NCBI GenBank assembly: GCA_028554795.2 | Contig: CM068839.1 | Span: 84,899,540 to 84,963,539 of the forward strand | Direction: 5' to 3' | DNA: 64,000 nt | Origin: Sinohyriopsis cumingii | Taxonomy: Eukaryota > Mollusca > Bivalvia > Unionida > Unionidae | Part shown: piece after piece, positions 59,414-64,000 of the stretch | Position numbering within the stretch: the first letter of the stretch is position 1 | Layout of the letters: the number at the start of each line of letters is the position of its first letter | Notes under the pieces: model-generated | Database searches by the model: none | What the model was told of the DNA's origin: nothing | What the model saw: only the letters and a program-made list of their open reading frames with translations | Program-made: the position numbers and the translations under genes

Positions 59414-59870
59414 GGCGGTGATCACAATTTTTCCCTATATTATTATATAGGCAACAATTAGCGGCTCCGACAACAATTAGCGGCTCCTAAAATGACGGTG
59501 ATTACAATCTTTCCCTATATTTTTATATGAACTACAATTAGCGGCTCCTACAACAATTAGGGGCTCCTTCTACAATTAGCGGCTCCTAAAACACTTTTAA
59601 TCTACGGCTCCGTTAATAAAAGTCACAATTTACGGCTCCAGAAACACGTGAAGCTCAGTCTACAAACTATAATCACCGGCTCCTCCGACAGTAACGCCGC
59701 TGTAATTTTGATCTCCGTCTTTAGTACCGAACGGAACCAGATTTCAACTCAAAAACGAGATCTACTTAGCTATTATTTCCAGCTCCTACGATAGTAACGC
59801 CGCTGATAATCTTGAGCTCCAATTTAACTAACGAACCGAACGAGATTTAAACTCATAAACGAGATTTTAA
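59414..59870. repeat. Array built on ACAATTAGCGGCTCC
   Basis: ACAATTAGCGGCTCC or close variants recur at least five times (59453-59587), with three more degenerate CGGCTCC units after, inside larger units starting CGGTGAT(C/T)ACAAT(C/T)TTTCCC (59415 and 59496). Then a duplicated about 110-base block follows (GTAACGCCGCTG at 59691 and 59794; AAACGAGAT at 59753 and 59858). No coding potential. Confidence 0.8.
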
Positions 59871-59879
59871 TCACGTGCT

Positions 59880-61500
59880 GTCATATTCGGAATACTATCA
59901 TCTTATCCGCATCAGTGTCCTTTACCATTATCGAGCGAAGTGTAGTTTTCAGAATTTGTAACAAGGTATTTTCCATTAGTAAAGAATATTAACTTGTTTT
60001 TTTTATACTGCAGATATTTTGCTTAGACTAAAAAGTTCTCATATATCTTTACAACACTGGACAGATCTCTAAATTAAGTATCTCATGGGTGGGTGGGGGT
60101 GGAAGAACGTTATTGCGGTATTTTTTAAACTGAGGACACTTTGGCAGGATAATGAGCAAAAGTATCATGAAAGCTTGCTAAGAAAAGATCTATAACTATC
60201 ATTGGACATTTATCAAAATATAAAATACAGTATTTCTGTTAAAATTTATTGTTTGAAAGCAGGTGTTAAGAACTATCATAGTCATAAGCAGATCATCAGA
60301 TAACCTACCTGGGAATGTGATTGTGTCATTTGAACAAACTTTACATGAATTCGCTCACTTAAGTGGTGTGTGATGACTCCCACAAATTTGTTTAATGGCT
60401 CACATATGAACATGCACCTTGCACAGTATAAATTTTTTTAGCCATTTCAGCCTTAAACTTAATGTTTAAGTGCTCGGAACAACTTAACTGGTAGAGGTAT
60501 TACAGTGCAAGTAACTATCAGCATGTGGTTGAAAGTGGCAACAGAGTTACAAAGGAAACAAAAAGTTTCAATAAATATAATTTCATGTGAAGTGGATGGT
60601 TAAAATGTTGGCTTTAATTTATTTACTAAGATTGCAGTTATTGTAAAGAATATCCGAAATTGGCATAGGTTAGAAATTAAACCAGTGTATTTTTAGTTAG
60701 AAGATGCACTTTGTGCATGAGAGGGCAGATCTGATGTAATATGTTAGGAAAGACCTAAAGATTTTTTTCAATCATATGGAATTAACAGCAAAAATGAGGG
60801 CATGCAGGAAGTCCATCTCCAGTAGCAAAACATATACACATTAAGCAGCGAAATGTGTAGCATCAACCAATATTTGTGAAAAATGTAAATCCTTTTAGGA
60901 AATAAAGTTGTATATTATTTTCTTTCTTATATCTATGGAATAAAATGCATACATTTTATCAAATCTTTGGAAGAGATTACATTATTGGGACTTGTAAAAA
61001 GTAAGGTGAGACAAGTGAATTTTATGAAACTATTTGTCTTGGACGAGTATGTGAAAACAATATTTGATCAGCCCTGATACCCCATTTATTTTCGTAGTTA
61101 ACAGTGTTTTTGCAAATTTGGTAACAAAATGTAAGAGTGGACTTTTCAGTTCTTAAATTTAGTTCTTCATAAATTTCAATATCATTGCAGTTAAAGTATT
61201 ACTCCATCTTCCAACTGAAGCTAGGTAATTTCCAGTTCATTTGGTTTCTTTCTTGAGAAAATTACATGGTGTTTGGTCTTCGGGATATTTGAACGCCACA
61301 CTTAAGCAAAAATCTCCTTTAGTTCACTGTTGACAATTAGTAATAATCTTAATAAGACTTAAAATGGCATACAGTGTAGTTTAACAGTGACTGATGAGAC
61401 CGGTGTTTCGATACTTCTGTGGCTTCCCATTGGATGCGCGAGGTTATGTGAATAATATTCACTTTGGGTAATTCGACGCAAAATCAATAGTGTATGCTGT
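59880..61500. other. No supported gene
   Basis: AT-rich. The 5' limit of the LTR ending at 62012 may lie in the last part of this stretch but was not located. Confidence 0.5.
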
Positions 61501-61536
61501 CACGTGGGGTCTATTGCGAAGTACTGTCACAACAAA

Positions 61537-62587
61537 TGTTATATACAAGGAGAAAATTAAGCACTGTTTCATTCCGAAGTTTGGAGTTATTCACATTATT
61601 GCATTCCAGTTTTAAGTCTATAGACGTATTTTGTGTTGTGCAAGTTTAGATATTTTTAGACAGGAAAAACATTTGTTTGGACTGTTCAGTGTAAATAGAA
61701 AGCGCTCATTATTTGGACTTAAATATTAGTCTGGAACTGTTATTGAAGGAATTCAGGACAACGCCATCTTGACAACTACAAAGTTCTTGGAGGACCAGTA
61801 CATTTCCGGTTTTGAAATTTATGAGGAACATTTCTATCATTTAGGACTTTCACAGACCAGTATAAGGACTAGCTTGGATTCACTTCATAATACTTTATGT
61901 TCCTTTCATATTTTTTATTTATAACTTTGATAATTAAACTGTTCAGTTTTATAAAATTTGTTGTTTTTGCTTCTTTTCTGTTACTTAAGTTTGCAATCAT
62001 TGAGACGTAACAGAAACTTGGGGCCTAACTGGGGATATGAATTTCACAGAAATTGAAATTGTTTTGAAATTTAAGTTATCTTAGTCCCAAATATTTCTGA
62101 CTTTACATAGTGAAACCAACAAGCTTTTACGATATAAACTAAAGTGGAGAATTGTACTTTAAATCCTTGCCAGGAACAATCAGTCTTTGAAAGAGGACGA
62201 ATTGCTCCAACGTTCCAGACAATATCTTTCCTGTGCAAAGCCATATTTGTTAAAACATGAAATAAAAAATATTTTGGTTTAAATTTGGTAGAGAAGAATA
62301 TTTTGGACAAAAGTGCTTTGACTCTAGCTCAAACCTGCAAGTTATGAAATTGAAATTAAAATTCAAGAACAAAATAAAGTTAAGAAAGCTTGAAAAAGAG
62401 GAAAGAGATAAACAAATGCAAATTCAAAAAGAAGAGAAAGAAATGGAGAAGAAATGACAAATGTAAAAGGAAGAAAAAGAAATAAAAATACAAATGCAGG
62501 AAAAAGAAAGGGAGATGCAAATGCAGGAAAAAGAGAGAGACAGATACAAAAATATGAGTTACAAATGAAACTGCAATTACAGAAAGA
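61537..62587 (+). mobile_element. 5' end of a related LTR retrotransposon (LTR end, primer site, gag)
   Basis: An LTR-like sequence ends ACGTAACA at 62012, as in the Gmr1-like LTRs, and is followed by primer site TGGGGCCTAACTGGGGAT (62019-62036). Gag homology follows: SLKEDELLQRSRQYLS, KHEIKNILV, then a Lys/Glu-rich coiled stretch (62380-62575), parallel to the 18.1-18.67 kb gag. The LTR body itself is only weakly similar to the 896-base family, so this is a separate subfamily. The LTR start (placed at TGTTATATACAAGG, 61537) is a guess. The gag is interrupted by SINE 62588-62903 and I could not trace pol downstream. Confidence 0.65.
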
Positions 62588-62903
62588 TGTGATGTGATTT
62601 GGATTTTTAACATAGTTTTAACAATTTTCAGTCATATCGCTACGATATCTGCTATGTGGCAGTTTATAGTGATGTCTAGCACTGGGGCGTCATGCCGCAG
62701 ACATGTAGCATGATGTCCCACTCAGTCACATTATCCTGACACCAGGCCGACCAGTCCTAACACTAACCTCTTAATGCTGAGTGTCAAGCGAGGCAGCTAT
62801 TAGTACCATTTTTGTAAGTCTTAGGTATGACTCGGCCGGGGATCGAACCCACGACCTCCCGCATCCCAGGCGGACGCTCTAACCACTAGACCACCAGAGC
62901 AGT
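62588..62903 (-). mobile_element. SINE family 2 inserted in gag, 12-bp target-site duplication
   Basis: Reverse orientation: head at the right (GGTCTAGTGGTTAGAGCGTC and GGTTCGATCCC on the minus strand), tail signature GATTTGGATTTTTAACAT at the left. The duplication attacagaaaga is perfect at 62576-62587 and 62904-62915. Confidence 0.92.
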
Positions 62904-62915
62904 ATTACAGAAAGA

Positions 62916-64000
62916 AGAGCAGTACCTAAACCTGTAGTGATACTCACATTACAAGGGACAACAATCTCACATTTCTCCTGCAACCGATAAGGATTTGAAA
63001 CCAATCCTTTGAGCCACATGTTCAGTGTCATAGTTTAACACCAAAATTACCATCAGAGATTCAACATTTTGACTACAAATTTAACTTGAACCCCACCAGT
63101 GGTCCTGGAAAACTTGAAACAATGTCACATCAAGTCATACCTGTATGAAATCAATAGGAAGGTGATTCATTTTCTCAGAAATGGAGAGTATTATAATCAT
63201 TATGTCTTAATCCGTGACAGACTAGACAAGACTACAGCACAGATAGAACCTGACCCGGTACTCACTATCTGCATTTGCATTACTAGTTATATGATTCCAC
63301 AAATCTCACAATACAACAGAAATCCAATAGTCGGATGACATCAACAAGCTTCTATCTAATGTAAAAAAATTAAAATATATTAAATGAAAGTCAGAAAGCT
63401 TCTGTAAGAACCAGAAAGAATATGTTTATGTTGAGAAAACAACCAGAAACCTGTCGCTGTCACTGCAATCTGGACAGTTCATCAAGCAAAGAGCACATGT
63501 CAACAAGGTAGTCACATGATACAACAAAACATAGTTATTTTTTTAATAAATATATACAGAATTCTGTGTTCTTTCATTGTAGTTTCTTTATTACGAACAG
63601 TTTACAACTTTATTTTTCATTTCATATTTTTTTTTGTTTCTACATCTGAAATGGGTTATTACTGACATCATGTGACAACTGGACCTATGATGTCATGAAT
63701 ATGTTGGTTGTGATATTTGTGTACCCATGCGACTAGCAATGCAAATGGTGAGTATCAGGTCAAATTTCATGAACGCCATAGTTTCATCTTATCTTTCAGC
63801 AGAGTAAAGACATAATTATTCTAATACTTGCATTTTCTGAGAAAATAAATAATTTTCATATCGGTTTCATGTAGGTATGCCTCGGGGTAACAGCATTAAG
63901 TTTGCTAGGCCATCTGGTATGCGGCTACGCTTTGCCGACAACATGTTGGTGTCTTGTGATGCTAGACTGGTTTTCAAACCTTTCATGTCAGACAAAATAT
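62916..64000. other. No supported gene
   Basis: The continuation of the interrupted retroelement may lie here, but no gag, protease or pol motif was found. Confidence 0.45.

Noticed and set aside
62380..62613. Minus-strand Phe/Leu-rich frame resembling a membrane protein
   Set aside because: It is the complement of the Lys/Glu-rich coiled region of the gag remnant.
63385..63510. Second possible GIY-YIG fragment (CKNQKEYVYVEKTTRNLS)
   Set aside because: Only a weak resemblance over a short stretch; the catalytic pattern and the rest of the domain are absent.

Overview
The window looks like mobile-element-rich, AT-rich intergenic and intronic DNA from an invertebrate, most likely a lophotrochozoan such as a mollusc. 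This is inferred from tRNA-derived SINEs, long (TA)n, (ATGT)n and (AC)n tracts, Polinton/Maverick DNA, a Gmr1-like LTR retrotransposon family and one animal-type multi-pass membrane protein exon. No bacterial operon, CRISPR array or rRNA gene was seen. Most open frames are noise. The readable coding content is mostly decayed mobile-element protein.

Layout. (1) 2.40-7.27 kb is a short Polinton/adintovirus-like element with about 250-bp terminal inverted repeats. It carries a packaging ATPase, a zinc-ribbon/phospholipase-A2-like gene, a DDE integrase, a superfamily 1 helicase C-terminus, a P/Q-rich protein and a charged coiled protein. A SINE is inserted in it. It sits inside one unit of a local tandem repeat whose other unit preserves the empty site. 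(2) About 9.43-21.81 kb is a second Polinton, with diverged inverted repeats, virion-type remnants, an integrase C-terminal half and an SAP-like gene. It is split by (3) a 6.5-kb LTR retrotransposon (13.18-19.69 kb, minus strand) with the domain order gag-protease-integrase-RT-RNase H. That is the unusual Gmr1 order, with integrase before RT. Relatives of (3) are a solo LTR (40.88-41.80 kb), a 5'-truncated plus-strand copy (52.59-54.45 kb) and a further 5' end (LTR end, primer site, gag) at about 62.0-62.59 kb that was itself hit by a SINE. (4) A Penelope-type GIY-YIG endonuclease remnant lies at 29.39-29.65 kb. (5) There are three SINE families, three palindromic MITE-like elements, a dimeric satellite (56.6-57.3 kb), an array built on a CGGCTCC motif (59.4-59.9 kb) and many microsatellites.

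Host genes. The only convincing host coding sequence is a terminal exon of a TLC-domain membrane protein (42.575-43.643 kb) with a splice acceptor and a poly(A) signal. A candidate promoter with two perfect CArG boxes and an ATGGCGG element lies at 50.9-51.0 kb. The nested insertions give relative dates: tandem repeat, then Polinton, then SINE in the first cluster; Polinton, then Gmr1-like element in the second; Gmr1-like gag, then SINE in the last. Frameshift and stop calls come from one raw sequence, so some could be sequencing errors. The number of independent lesions per element argues for genuine decay.
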